Part shown: positions 27,967 through 37,643 of the stretch, one piece after another
How positions within the stretch are numbered: position 1 is the stretch's first letter
Layout of the letters: each line of letters opens with the position of its first letter
NCBI GenBank assembly: GCA_003551965.1
Contig: PUOC01000069.1
Location: 1 to 37,643 of the forward strand
DNA: 37,643 bases
Direction: 5' to 3'
From: Clostridiales bacterium
GTDB lineage: Bacteria > Bacillota > Limnochordia > Darwinibacteriales > B1SED10-159
Notes under the pieces: generated by a model
The model's input: only the letters and a program-made list of their open reading frames with translations
What the model was told of the DNA's origin: nothing
The model's database searches: none
Made by a program: the position numbers and the translations under genes

Positions 27967-28921
27967 ATAGCAAACGAGAGCAACAGCGGATTACTGCGTC
28001 ACTGAAATCCCACGGCACTTAAGACATGCTCTCGCGCGGCGAAAACGAAATCTCCCGATGTTTTGTCGACACTTGTGTGGACAAAATTCAATGGGCTTCA
28101 CTCACCGAAATGCCACTCGTTGTTCACCGTTCATCACTACGCTCTGTTCACTGCCCTTCCAAAGCTGAGCTCTGCTAACTATCGCGATTCGTCTAACAAG
28201 ATCTCTGGCTGCTTCCACGCGTTGAAGATGCACACATCGCAGTTCCTTTCGTCTTTTTCATCCGTCGCGCGAGCCTGAAAACAAAAATGAGTATGTCCAT
28301 TTTCGATACCCCGCCATCCATTTTATGACAAAAACTCCAGAAATCTGACGGGTTTTTCTCGAGGAAGCCGTCATTCTGCATAGTAGAGTTTTCAAGGAAC
28401 ATTGATGCAATCCCGCACCACAACAGGCACGACACTGATACCGTCACCAAAACATCTACCTGCTACGATGGCAGAAACCAACCTTTATCACGTTTCCATT
28501 CTCGGCGGACAGTACCACAAACTCAGAAAGACCGGATAGATATCCTGCCCGAGGCCCATCGTCCAGATCCTGGAGTTCTTAAAAGTCATTTGCTTCGCCC
28601 TGATCCGGGACTATCCTTCGGATCGGAGTTCGTTGTCCGCCGACTTTCGGGCCGGCCCTCCCCGGACGTCAACGGATCGAGGAAAAAGCAAAATACACCG
28701 GTCCCAGAAACCGAGGTCGCTGGGCTGTTGTGTAGCTTTTTGGACGACAGCTCGTCGAAAACAATCTCGAACGTATAGCCGTCGAAGATGTTGATTGCCA
28801 CCGCTTCGTCGTCCCAACGGACGCTTGCCCGCAGATAAGCCATGAACTAGTGCAGATGCCAGTTAGGGCTGGAATGGGCCGATCGCAGCACACCGCCGTA
28901 TTGGCCCGCGCCCCACTCGAC

Positions 28922-30220
28922 CTAAAACGTCACGCTGTAACGCAGCCCGGCCACCCACTGCGTGCTACTAAAGCCAAACTCCGCCATGTCATCCCCGTAG
29001 TACCAGCTAACGCCGGCGTAGGGTCGGATGTCGTTCCAGCCGCGGTGGCTGATCTGCGCCGTCACCTGGCCAGACGCGTCGTCCAAATTCCCCAGCCACA
29101 GGCTTGTTGCCGAAAACCGAGTCCGCAGCAGTTCGCTCCACTGCAGAGACAGAGCTCCGTAGTGGCGCCCCGGCTGACTCAGGTCTGCTGGCGCCAGTTC
29201 GCCCGACAAGAGCAGCAACGGAAATGCGGGGTGCCCCAGTACACTCGCGTCCTTATATCCCTCACCATTGTAGAAATACTGCCCGGCGGCGCCGATAGTA
29301 AAGAGACGATCTGGATCGCGCCGATTCACACGAAACCCCACCGATGCCTGCAGCTGCAGATCCTCCCGGCTCTCGGCCCGCAGCCGCCCATCCTCACCCA
29401 CGACAGCATAGCGGCGATCCGTTCCGGCCGCTACCACCGCCTCGCCAAAGACGGCCACAGTCCCCGCGATCGTCGACGAAAGCGTCAACATCGCCCGAGG
29501 AACTCGATCCGGCCGATAGAAGGCACCAAGTCCCCACTCCGTCCGGCCCGTCACAAACGTCAACCGCGGCGCCACCGCCAAGCGAACGCCATCGTCTGCC
29601 TCATCCCACAACGTAAACAGATGGAAATCCCAGTGCCGCTGGGGATAGTGCACCCGCAGCGCTATAGGCCCTTCCCGCAACGCCTCAGGCTCTTCCGGAT
29701 CCAGGCGCCCTACACTGATGACATCGGCCGGGCTGAAGAAATACCCCACACCCCAGCGCACTGTCTGCTTTCCCGTGCGGAAGAAAACCTTCTGGGAAGC
29801 GTTCCAGTCGACAAACCATTCCAACAACCGGCCCTTGAGATGCCCATCGTCCGGATACTCTAACTCCAGATCCCCCTGGACAAACAGCCGCGTCGCAGCA
29901 CTCGGGCGCCAGTCTGCATAGAGCCGCGTACTGCCGACCGCTGACGCACCCTGTCGACTAACCAACGAGTCTGCATCCGCGTGCGTCCACTCCCAATCCA
30001 GCCCAAACCGGCCGCCCAAATCCAGCGAACCTGGCGCAATGAGCAGTGTGGCGTGATCAGCCTGCGAATCTTCGTCAATAACCAGCATTTCATCACCAAA
30101 CAAATCATCACCAAACAGTTCGTCCCTCTCGCTCGCTTGAGCCAGACCTACATCCAGCTCCACTAGAACCACCAGTAGGCTTGCTGCCACTAAAAGGGTC
30201 AGCGCTGCCCATCGTACCAT
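28922..30220 (-). CDS. Predicted outer-membrane beta-barrel protein (porin-like/DUF1302-like)
   Basis: Signal peptide; alternating amphipathic strands rich in aromatics (TRLYADWRPSAATRLFVQGDLELEY, RLLEWFVDWNASQKVFFRTGKQTVRWGVGYFFSPADVIS); C-terminal strand WVAGLRYSVTF ends in Phe. Confidence 0.75.
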   Translation of the reverse strand: MVRWAALTLLVAASLLVVLVELDVGLAQASERDELFGDDLFGDEMLVIDEDSQADHATLLIAPGSLDLGGRFGLDWEWTHADADSLVSRQGASAVGSTRLYADWRPSAATRLFVQGDLELEYPDDGHLKGRLLEWFVDWNASQKVFFRTGKQTVRWGVGYFFSPADVISVGRLDPEEPEALREGPIALRVHYPQRHWDFHLFTLWDEADDGVRLAVAPRLTFVTGRTEWGLGAFYRPDRVPRAMLTLSSTIAGTVAVFGEAVVAAGTDRRYAVVGEDGRLRAESREDLQLQASVGFRVNRRDPDRLFTIGAAGQYFYNGEGYKDASVLGHPAFPLLLLSGELAPADLSQPGRHYGALSLQWSELLRTRFSATSLWLGNLDDASGQVTAQISHRGWNDIRPYAGVSWYYGDDMAEFGFSSTQWVAGLRYSVTF

Positions 30221-30236
30221 GACCTCCAGCTCCTTC

Positions 30237-31016
30237 CTAGCGGTTCACCTGCTCGAGATAAGCCCTTGTAAACACATAGTCCGGGATCGGCTGCACTGAC
30301 ATCTCGCTGAACGCGATCTGGGTTCGCTGCCCCTCGGCCAGCTCGTCCACGAACACCATTTGGCGAGGTATCACACTGTCACCCACACGCGCGTAACTGG
30401 GAAACAAAGCCGTGCGCATCAGCCGCTGCGTCAGCGAATACTCTTCCACTTTTAGGATTAGCGCGTTCTCTTGCGTCACCCACAGCTTCAAATAGGGGTA
30501 GGTCACCTCATCGTGCAGCGCCGCCAGCAACACAATGTACACGCTGTTGACACCGAGTTGCCCCTCCGTGTACTCCGTGATCTCGTAGTCCTCGGCGTAA
30601 CTCCAGGCCGTGAAATCGGAATTGCGCGCATCCGAATCCTGAAACGTCTCCTTGAGTGATGTGTGGGAAAACTGGCGGCTGGAGGGATCATAGAACCAAA
30701 GATTCTCGCCGTCCATCAGGTAGCCCTGGCCCCGCTGCACTCGCGGTTCCTGGATGAGCATCGCGAACTGGTCCTCCCGATCGCGACGAAACTGCCGGAC
30801 AACTGTCTGCTCCACACCTTTCTCCGGATCCTCGGTAATCACGGTCAACAGGGCCGCAAAGTCGCCGTCTCCAAACGTACTGCGCGTGTCCACCTCCCGC
30901 AGAATCGTCTCGATATGGGCGAAATCCTCCGCCCCCGCCGCCGATTGCAGGCCGCCGCCCAACACAAGCAGCATTCCCAAGACAACAGCTGCCCGCAGGC
31001 AAATGGTGTTCCTCAT
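30237..31016 (-). CDS. Outer membrane lipoprotein-sorting (LolA-like) protein
   Basis: Signal peptide; GYLMDGENLWFYDPSSRQFSHTSLKETFQDSDARNSDFTAWSYAEDYEI resembles LolA-like lipoprotein-sorting proteins. Confidence 0.82.
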   Translation of the reverse strand: MRNTICLRAAVVLGMLLVLGGGLQSAAGAEDFAHIETILREVDTRSTFGDGDFAALLTVITEDPEKGVEQTVVRQFRRDREDQFAMLIQEPRVQRGQGYLMDGENLWFYDPSSRQFSHTSLKETFQDSDARNSDFTAWSYAEDYEITEYTEGQLGVNSVYIVLLAALHDEVTYPYLKLWVTQENALILKVEEYSLTQRLMRTALFPSYARVGDSVIPRQMVFVDELAEGQRTQIAFSEMSVQPIPDYVFTRAYLEQVNR

Positions 31017-31092
31017 GGGTTTTCCTCCTATCGTTAGAGCTTCGTTAACTGACGCTCAAAAGTTCCAAAACGCCACCACTGCAGCCCTCGCG

Positions 31093-32403
31093 CTAGAGAT
31101 GGCCGCCGAGAGCCTTGATTGGAGGTAAGTCAGCCGCCGAACGCGCCGGCCAGTACGCCGAGGCCAGACAGACGAAGGTCAAGATTGCAAAGTGCAACAG
31201 GACCACCTGCGGAACTAGCTGGAACGTAAACCTCCCTTGGGCGAGAAAAAACTGCAGGCCCGGTTCGGCCACCGTCAGCCGGGACACCACCGTCATGGCT
31301 CCTAAGGCCAACCCGAGGCCGACAACGCCGCCGAACAGTCCGAGAAACGCTGCCTCGGCCAGGAAGATGCGCCGCACCGTGGGACGCTGCATGCCTAGGG
31401 CCCGCATGGTGCCGATCTCCTTCGTCCGTTCGAGGACGATCATTCGGAACGTATTCGTAATTCCTACCACAATGATAACCAGCAGCACTGCGAACACGCC
31501 CAACGACAGCCGGTCAAGTACCAGCACCACGGCTTCAATCGGTTCCATGATGTCGTTGATCGTTGCGATCGTGAAGCGGATGCCGTCCCAGGGTTCAGGG
31601 GCCTGCTGCTGGCCGAAGGGTCCGAACCCGAAGGCCGCAGCCTGGTCGTCCCCATCTTCCCCAACCGGCCGCAGAGGCAGCACGTCGCGGAACTGGTCGG
31701 CCATCTTGTCCGCCGCAAACAGATCATGCAGGAACAGGTTGAGAGACTGGTAGCTGTCCGATGGGAGGTTCAACAGTGTATTGACGTATGCCCGGTGGCC
31801 GAATGCCGCCGACATACCGAGTTCCGCCTGGTCTTCAATGAACGCCCGCACCCAAAACTCGCCGACGTTGCGCTGCCCAGTCACGGTATCCAGGCGTATC
31901 AACACCGTCTCTCCCAGCTCCACCCCCAGGCGCTGAGCCAGAGAGTCCGGCAGGGCAATCGCTTGATCGTCTTCCATCACCGCTTCCAGACTGCCGGCGG
32001 TGACCGCAACACTCGTGCGCAGCCGCTCTTCGGCCTGGAAGTCTACACCGTAGAGCATCTGGGCCGACTGCCGCGAGCCGAAGACGACGGTTCCGAACGT
32101 CTGGGAACGGCGGGTGATGGACGCGATCTCGGCGCTGTTCGTTTCGAGCAAGGTCTGCAGTCTATCGTCGAAATCGATGCGGGAAACCACGCGCCCGGTC
32201 TCGGTGATCTCCTGTCCGCTGACAAAGACGTGACCGCCCAGCGCATGTGACAGATTGTCTCGCACATTGGTCAGCATGCCCTCGGTGAATCCGTTCATCA
32301 GGGTAATCATCAGCATGCCGAAGGCGATAGCCCCGGCCAGAAGCAGCGAACGCCGTTTCTGTCGGAACACGCTGCGGACAGCTGTCTTTAGTACCGTACG
32401 CAT
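31093..32403 (-). CDS. FtsX-like ABC transporter permease (LolC/E or MacB-type)
   Basis: N-terminal TM, large extracytoplasmic domain; VVGITNTFRMIVLERTKEIGTMRALGMQRPTVRRIFLAEAAFLG. Confidence 0.9.
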   Translation of the reverse strand: MRTVLKTAVRSVFRQKRRSLLLAGAIAFGMLMITLMNGFTEGMLTNVRDNLSHALGGHVFVSGQEITETGRVVSRIDFDDRLQTLLETNSAEIASITRRSQTFGTVVFGSRQSAQMLYGVDFQAEERLRTSVAVTAGSLEAVMEDDQAIALPDSLAQRLGVELGETVLIRLDTVTGQRNVGEFWVRAFIEDQAELGMSAAFGHRAYVNTLLNLPSDSYQSLNLFLHDLFAADKMADQFRDVLPLRPVGEDGDDQAAAFGFGPFGQQQAPEPWDGIRFTIATINDIMEPIEAVVLVLDRLSLGVFAVLLVIIVVGITNTFRMIVLERTKEIGTMRALGMQRPTVRRIFLAEAAFLGLFGGVVGLGLALGAMTVVSRLTVAEPGLQFFLAQGRFTFQLVPQVVLLHFAILTFVCLASAYWPARSAADLPPIKALGGHL

Positions 32404-32412
32404 GTGCTCACC

Positions 32413-33897
32413 TCATTCACTGTGAATGGCCTTGACCGGCGGCGTATTCAGGATTATCGCAGTCGGGTAGAGACTCGATACCACGGCCACTGCCACCAGA
32501 AGGGCCAACGACACGGCCACCGACGCCCACGAAAGCGTCGGGTGCAGGACGGATCCGCCAAAAATGATCTCGAAGAACATGTTCGGCGCCTGGATACCCT
32601 GTGACCTGAGCAACGTCAGCAGCACGCCTCCCGCCGCGATGCCCACCGCGCCCGAGATTACGGAGAGGAGCAGCGCTTCCCACAACATCATTCGGCGGAT
32701 GAAACCTTTCTGCGCTCCAATGGCCCGCATGGTGCCGAACTCGGACAGGCGCTGCGTCACCGATATGACCAGTGTGTTCATGATGATAATGACAGCGACG
32801 ACAGCGATCACCAGGACCACGGCATTGAACGCCCATCGCACACCGAACGAAACGTCAGCCATGGGGCCCGCCGCTTGTCGCCAATCGGCCACCTTTCCGC
32901 TGACATTGCGGGCGTCGAAAAAAGCGTCGATGTCGGCCCTGGCCTGATAGAGATACCGCTCGTCCGTAAGCCGCAGCAGAACGAAGTGCCAGGCGGCGGG
33001 ATCCTGCCAGTCCGGCAGAGCTGATTCAGCATCGGTATCCGGGCCGAGGATAGCGAGAAAATCCTGCTCACCGGCGGCGCCTTCCTCGGCTACATCCACG
33101 AGGAAGTCATCGGTTTGAGCGAACAGCTCGTCGACTTCTTGAATCTCGAAAACCCGCTGCTGTTCGGGGCTTAATTCGCCGGGTTCGACGCGAGTCAGCG
33201 CCATGCCGCTGAGCGCCCGCAGCGTGGTGATGTCTACTAGCGACACCATGTCCAACTGGGGGTTGGAGTGATGAAAGGCGTACATACCCACGACGGGGAC
33301 TTCTCGAATCCGCATCCCACCTATCGTGCTTAGGCTGGTCAGAAGCAATTTGTCTCCGGTTTCAAGGGGCGCCTCAAGGCGTTCATTCAAAAACTCGGCG
33401 GCAGTCGCACTGAGGAGCACACCCGTTTCGCCTGGTTCCAGAAAACGGCCGGCCGTCAGGCGAATATTGTTCGGGAAGGCATCCTGGTAGGCCGCTGGTT
33501 CGATGCCGAACAGGGATACAGGCGTTCGAGCGTCCCCACGGGCTTCTGCCAGGGCAAAACCCGTGCCCTGTGGGCTGGCGGCCGCTGTGTACGGTTGATC
33601 ATGCAGAAAATCCAGGAGTTCAGCATAGGCTGGCACCAGCGGAATTGCTCGGTCCATGGCCGTCATGTCTTGGTAGCCGAACATGGTCAGCCGGCCGGGA
33701 GCCGCGCCGCTGATCATCAGGTGGCCTGTGAAGTTCTGGATGTAGAGGCGCTCGATCCCCTGCGCCGCCGAATCCATGAGCGAATTGCCCACCACCAGAA
33801 CCAGCATGCCTATGGCCAGCAGTGTTCCGACGATAACCGTTTTAGCGCGATGTTCCCGGAGGCTCCGCCACGCGATAGTAGCGATGAGAGTGTTCAT
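32413..33897 (-). CDS. FtsX-like ABC transporter permease (LolC/E or MacB-type)
   Basis: IIIMNTLVISVTQRLSEFGTMRAIGAQKGFIRRMMLWEALLLSVISGAVGI; N-terminal TM and periplasmic domain. Confidence 0.9.
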   Translation of the reverse strand: MNTLIATIAWRSLREHRAKTVIVGTLLAIGMLVLVVGNSLMDSAAQGIERLYIQNFTGHLMISGAAPGRLTMFGYQDMTAMDRAIPLVPAYAELLDFLHDQPYTAAASPQGTGFALAEARGDARTPVSLFGIEPAAYQDAFPNNIRLTAGRFLEPGETGVLLSATAAEFLNERLEAPLETGDKLLLTSLSTIGGMRIREVPVVGMYAFHHSNPQLDMVSLVDITTLRALSGMALTRVEPGELSPEQQRVFEIQEVDELFAQTDDFLVDVAEEGAAGEQDFLAILGPDTDAESALPDWQDPAAWHFVLLRLTDERYLYQARADIDAFFDARNVSGKVADWRQAAGPMADVSFGVRWAFNAVVLVIAVVAVIIIMNTLVISVTQRLSEFGTMRAIGAQKGFIRRMMLWEALLLSVISGAVGIAAGGVLLTLLRSQGIQAPNMFFEIIFGGSVLHPTLSWASVAVSLALLVAVAVVSSLYPTAIILNTPPVKAIHSE

Positions 33898-34577
33898 GGT
33901 TGGCTCACCACCTGGCCGTCGAGGAGTGGGATCACGTGGTGCGCCATGGACACAATGCTGGGATCATGGGTAGAGAAAATGAATGTCGTGTTCAGCTCTT
34001 CGTTCATCTTGTGCATGAGCTCCACGATGGACTGCCCCGTCTTGGAATCCAAGTTAGCCGTCGGTTCGTCGGCTAGGACGATATGCGGTTTTGTGACCAA
34101 GGCGCGGGCAATGGCCACCCGCTGCCGCTGCCCGCCAGACAGTTCGCTTGGGCGGTGGCGGATATGTTCGTGCAGGCCGACGGCCTCTACAAGGTACTCC
34201 AGCCAGTCCTTTTTGGCACCGCTATCCATAATGGGCTTGCCCAGAAGCAGCGGGAACTCGATGTTTTCCAGCACGTTCAGAACCGGGATCAGGTTGAACG
34301 ACTGAAAGATAAAGCCCAGCGTGCGGTGGCGCAGCACCGTCAGCTGCCTGTCCTTGAGGCCGCTGGTGCACTGGCCTTGGATGTATACCTCTCCCTGGGT
34401 CGGGGTGTCAATGCAGCCGATCATGTTGAGGATCGTCGATTTTCCCGAACCGGACGGTCCCGTGATAGAAACAAAATCTCCAACGTCGATCTGCAGGCTC
34501 ACACCCCGCACTGCGGGAACCTGCGTTTTCCCCAACTGATACACTTTGTGTACGTCCCGCAGTTCCACAATGCTCAT
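33894..34577 (-). CDS. LolD/MacB-type ABC transporter ATP-binding protein
   Basis: GPSGSGKSTILNMIGCIDTPTQGEV; FIFQSFNLIPVLNVLENIEFPLL; LSGGQRQRVAIARALVTKPHIVLADEPTANLDSKTG. ATG 34577 preceded by GGAGAT; 4 nt overlap with the permease. Confidence 0.93.
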   Translation of the reverse strand: MSIVELRDVHKVYQLGKTQVPAVRGVSLQIDVGDFVSITGPSGSGKSTILNMIGCIDTPTQGEVYIQGQCTSGLKDRQLTVLRHRTLGFIFQSFNLIPVLNVLENIEFPLLLGKPIMDSGAKKDWLEYLVEAVGLHEHIRHRPSELSGGQRQRVAIARALVTKPHIVLADEPTANLDSKTGQSIVELMHKMNEELNTTFIFSTHDPSIVSMAHHVIPLLDGQVVSQP

Positions 34578-34821
34578 ACTGTCATCTCCTAGACGGGAAA
34601 GAATCACATTTCCTACTATTAAGAATATCACGTTTCGGGTGGGGCGGGAAGATGATATCCATTGGGAATCAAGGCAATCGAACCCGACCCTTTCCACAAG
34701 CATGGGGCTTTTCCCAACCATAACCAACCACTACAACACCGGTGCACTCGACATTCGTGGGTCATGGTATGGCAGGTAGGTTGTATTCGCAGTTCCTGTG
34801 CAAAGTGGTTCACTTTTTGTG

Positions 34822-35185
34822 TTATAGAATACATGCAAAAAAAGCGGCATCGGCTACGTAGTAGAATCCGCTGCGATCGACCTTGTGCTGTTGCAATAAG
34901 GTGGCGGCATCGTCTATGGTCACGTTGTTGTAAGTTTTATCATCTTCATTGCCGGAGAGGACTTTGGCATCACAGATAATACCGTCAGCGGTTCCCAAAC
35001 CGACTTTCAATTGGTTCTTATCCGGCCGTTTGTCTTTGCTGTGGCCTACGGTGATGGAAATGGCGCCGACTTTCCCGCCTTCGTCTTGGTATTCTCCCCA
35101 CATCACCTTGGATGTCGTATCGTAATTGAGGGCGCGGATACTGAGGGGGTAATGGGAAAACGCATGGTTAGCGATTGTCGAGAAA
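34822..35185 (-). pseudogene. Truncated IS1634-like transposase fragment
   Basis: Minus-strand frame reads FSTIANHAFSHYPLSIRALNYDTTSKVMWGEYQDEGGKVGAISITVGHSKDKRPDKNQLKVGLGTADG...GNEDDKTYNN, the YDTT...GHSKDhRPDlkQ pattern of IS1634 transposases; truncated on both sides. Confidence 0.75.
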
Positions 35186-35214
35186 ATCGATCGAGGTCCC
35201 TAATCGAGAGCCTG

Positions 35215-36024
35215 TTCTGCGGAATATGGGATGGCGACATGTACGTCTAGAACGTGGTTCAAGCAGTCCGAGAAACCTATGCAACAGTAGGAGCGGAGGC
35301 GGCGTTGGGCCACAAGTAAAAGAACGAGCCCCCCAATCGAGCCTAAACGCACCGGTAATGTGGAAGCCAGGATCATTGCGCTTGGTTGCATGGAAAGCAA
35401 TTTGAGTTAGAGATCATTGCATCCATTTCCCATATGTCTGTGGACAGGTCCCAAAAAACGGATTTAAACCTCATCTGAAGAAGTGTTAGTGCATTCCGCT
35501 CGAACAGAATGCAGCCTTTGTGGCCACTATGGAAGACGCTTTGGGCATCCACTCGGCGGTGCAATCGTAAAGTCCCAGTCACTTGCATGGATGAAAAGCC
35601 ATATCTACTCTTCGATGAAGCCAGAAAACCAATTCCAGCGACACCAGGGCACGTCCGAAAAGAAGACGATGAATATGTCCGAAAAGAAACTTTCAGCATT
35701 ATGCTGTTCACAGAACCGTCGGGAGGATGGCGCCTCTGGGACGTATCTGAGCGCGGTACCCAGCAGGATTGTGCAGAACAGATGCGAATCGCACGAGAAG
35801 AGCATTATCCAGACTGAGAAACGGTTGTCCTTGTGATGGATAGTCTCAATACCTACAAGACATCAGCGCGGTACGAACGATGTACGGCTGCCCCGGCATT
35901 TCGCCTCAACCAGAGGCTGGAGATCCGCTATACACCCAAACATGGCAGCTGGTTTAACATCACCGGAATTGAGCTCGGTGCACTCAATGCCCAAATCGTC
36001 GGATGCCATTCAGTAAAACGATGA
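35215..36024 (+). pseudogene. Frameshifted IS630-family transposase
   Basis: Fragments in shifting frames: AVRETYATVGAEAALG, GNVEARIIALGC, LEIIASISHMSVDR, CIPLEQNAAFVATMEDALGI, VTCMDEKPYLLFDEARKPIPATPGHV...GGWRLWDVSERGT, VVLVMDSLNTYKTS, LEIRYTPKHGSWFNITGIELGAL. Confidence 0.85.
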
Positions 36025-36118
36025 GGTAAGAAATAGGAAGTTGGGCGTCAAAGCTCAGCAACTGCCAACGGTCAGTAGACTGGCAATGTGATGTGACTAA
36101 CGCACGCTCTAAAAGGTA

Positions 36119-37525
36119 CTAGCCCGCTTTTCGCATCTGCAGGGCAGACGATAAGATGCACGCCGCCCCAACCATCAGCAAAGCCCACGCTAACCACTCT
36201 GCACCTCGAGGGAACACTGAAGTCACAAAGAGGTAGTCCTGACCTAAAGACCATACCACGAGCAGAATCAAAGCACTCCCGACACCCAGCTGAAAGACTG
36301 CTCTTCGCCTATTGCGTCTAGCGCTCTGCCCAAACACATCTATGCAGAAAAGTGCACCCAAAATCACGAAGGCAAGAAGAACAGATAACGCCCGGAGCAA
36401 ATGTTCGCCGCGGATAATGGCACTCATACCTGGCGCTTCCACGCCTAGCCCGTCGCTCCATAGTCGGAGCAACGCCCCCACAAACGGCCAGCTACGTTGA
36501 CTATTCGTCAAAACAACCAGCGCATCACCAGTCTCAGGAATAGCATGAAAGTGTGTCATGAGACCATTACCTTGACCCCCATGCCATACAGCCCTAACTC
36601 CAGGTTGTAAGCTCTCGACAAAATAGCCCAAGCCATAGGATGGTGAAATCAAGCCATAAATGCCTGAAACTTCCACCTCAGGTGCATACATCGTTTGTAC
36701 AAGACTCTCAGGCAATACCGGATTTTTCGCCATTCCAGCAATCAAGAAGTGCGCTACGTCCTCGGCGGTAGCGAAAAGACCTCCAGATGCCCGCCCCGGA
36801 TATACGTAGACTGGCACCGGATCACCTTGGAAATTGTAACCCGTTGGTATTGGCGGATCGAAATCTTCGGACCAATTGAAACTAGCAGATACCATCCCTA
36901 AGGGCAGCAACACAGTCTCCTCCATGTACTGCGCAAAACTGATCCCTGTGACGTCTTCGATGAGCACCTCTAAGAGGTTGTACCCAGGATTAGAATAGGC
37001 AAATGCTCCACCTGGATTGCGGTCCCATTGAGCCTCCCTGCTTAGACTATCCCTTACGGGGGGAACATTAGCCCAAGGTGCGTATTGATCCATGACATCA
37101 CCGATGGGTAGGCCCGACTGGTGGGTTAAGAGATGCCTGATCGTTGTATCTTGCCACTGCGGGCTTTCCGAAGACCAGCTGGTTATGTACTGTGCTACCG
37201 GTGTGTCCAGTTCGACAACACCATTTTCCACAAGGTGCATGACACCCCAAGCGGTGACCGGCTTACTTATCGACTGAACTCTGCAACGAGTCACGCCTGT
37301 CATAGGAGTACCCTCTTCACTGTCAGCCCAGCCAAAGCCTTGATTCCATACCAACTCACCACCAGAGACCAATGCCACACTAACGCCGGTAATATCATAC
37401 ACGTCCATAATTTTCAGTATAGTTTCTTCCAGAAGTTCAGGCATGGTTTGCTTGGCCTCAGAAGCGGCCATTCGTGATGCCAGTAAGAAAAGGAAGAAAA
37501 AAATTAATGCTTTTTGATTAGTCAT
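36119..37525 (-). CDS. Class-C beta-lactamase-type serine hydrolase with C-terminal TM segments
   Basis: SxxK motif in VQSISKPVTAWG; YxN in AFAYSNPGYN; HGG motif in VWHGGQGNG; N-terminal signal peptide; about 3 hydrophobic segments at the C-terminus. Confidence 0.9.
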   Translation of the reverse strand: MTNQKALIFFFLFLLASRMAASEAKQTMPELLEETILKIMDVYDITGVSVALVSGGELVWNQGFGWADSEEGTPMTGVTRCRVQSISKPVTAWGVMHLVENGVVELDTPVAQYITSWSSESPQWQDTTIRHLLTHQSGLPIGDVMDQYAPWANVPPVRDSLSREAQWDRNPGGAFAYSNPGYNLLEVLIEDVTGISFAQYMEETVLLPLGMVSASFNWSEDFDPPIPTGYNFQGDPVPVYVYPGRASGGLFATAEDVAHFLIAGMAKNPVLPESLVQTMYAPEVEVSGIYGLISPSYGLGYFVESLQPGVRAVWHGGQGNGLMTHFHAIPETGDALVVLTNSQRSWPFVGALLRLWSDGLGVEAPGMSAIIRGEHLLRALSVLLAFVILGALFCIDVFGQSARRNRRRAVFQLGVGSALILLVVWSLGQDYLFVTSVFPRGAEWLAWALLMVGAACILSSALQMRKAG

Positions 37526-37643
37526 AATTTTCTGAGGTAATTCTACGAATTGCTGGACAGTATTATCATTTTTAGAAAATCAAAAATATTAAGTACGATT
37601 TATTACTAAATGATCAGTAAAGGACCTGGAATTTTCAGTTAAT

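Noticed and set aside
28850-29863. 337 aa plus-strand ORF
   Set aside because: Antisense to the beta-barrel gene, Pro/Arg/His-rich shadow composition, no domain signal.
1-37643. CRISPR array, tRNA or rRNA genes
   Set aside because: No regularly spaced direct repeats and no recognisable tRNA/rRNA conserved blocks seen; a tRNAscan/Rfam run would be needed to exclude them fully.

Overview
37.6 kb bacterial window, read without tools, so all family calls come from motif recognition in the translations. From left to right it contains: (i) the N-terminus of a minus-strand MFS transporter at the left edge, divergent from two type-I sulfatases, with two matching palindromes (GAATGA-N5-TCATTC) in the shared promoter region; (ii) a large secreted orphan protein that probably starts at GTG 3973, ending in a strong intrinsic terminator; (iii) a minus-strand operon of a DHDPS/NAL-family aldolase and two BNR/Asp-box sialidase-like hydrolases; (iv) a ~660 aa multi-winged-helix-like protein (possibly DUF505) followed by a ~400 nt ORF-poor stretch that ends in a terminator; (v) a thioesterase and a Dpp/Opp-type SBP plus two permeases with no ATPase in the window; (vi) a decayed segment at about 17.6-20.1 kb with a transposase relic; (vii) a minus-strand cluster of NYC1/NOL-like SDR, divergent PlsY-like protein, CrtO-like acyltransferase, RPH/PEP-synthase-like dikinase, ECF S, T and fused A-A components, and a CPBP protease with an in-frame TGA inside its EExxxR motif. 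I consider this last cluster the best candidate for an undescribed system; (viii) a Lol/MacB-like operon (ATPase, two FtsX-type permeases, LolA-like protein, beta-barrel protein ending in Phe), which suggests a diderm host; (ix) two adjacent decayed transposases (IS1634-like, IS630-like); (x) a class-C beta-lactamase-type serine hydrolase with C-terminal TM segments. No CRISPR array, rRNA or tRNA was recognised.
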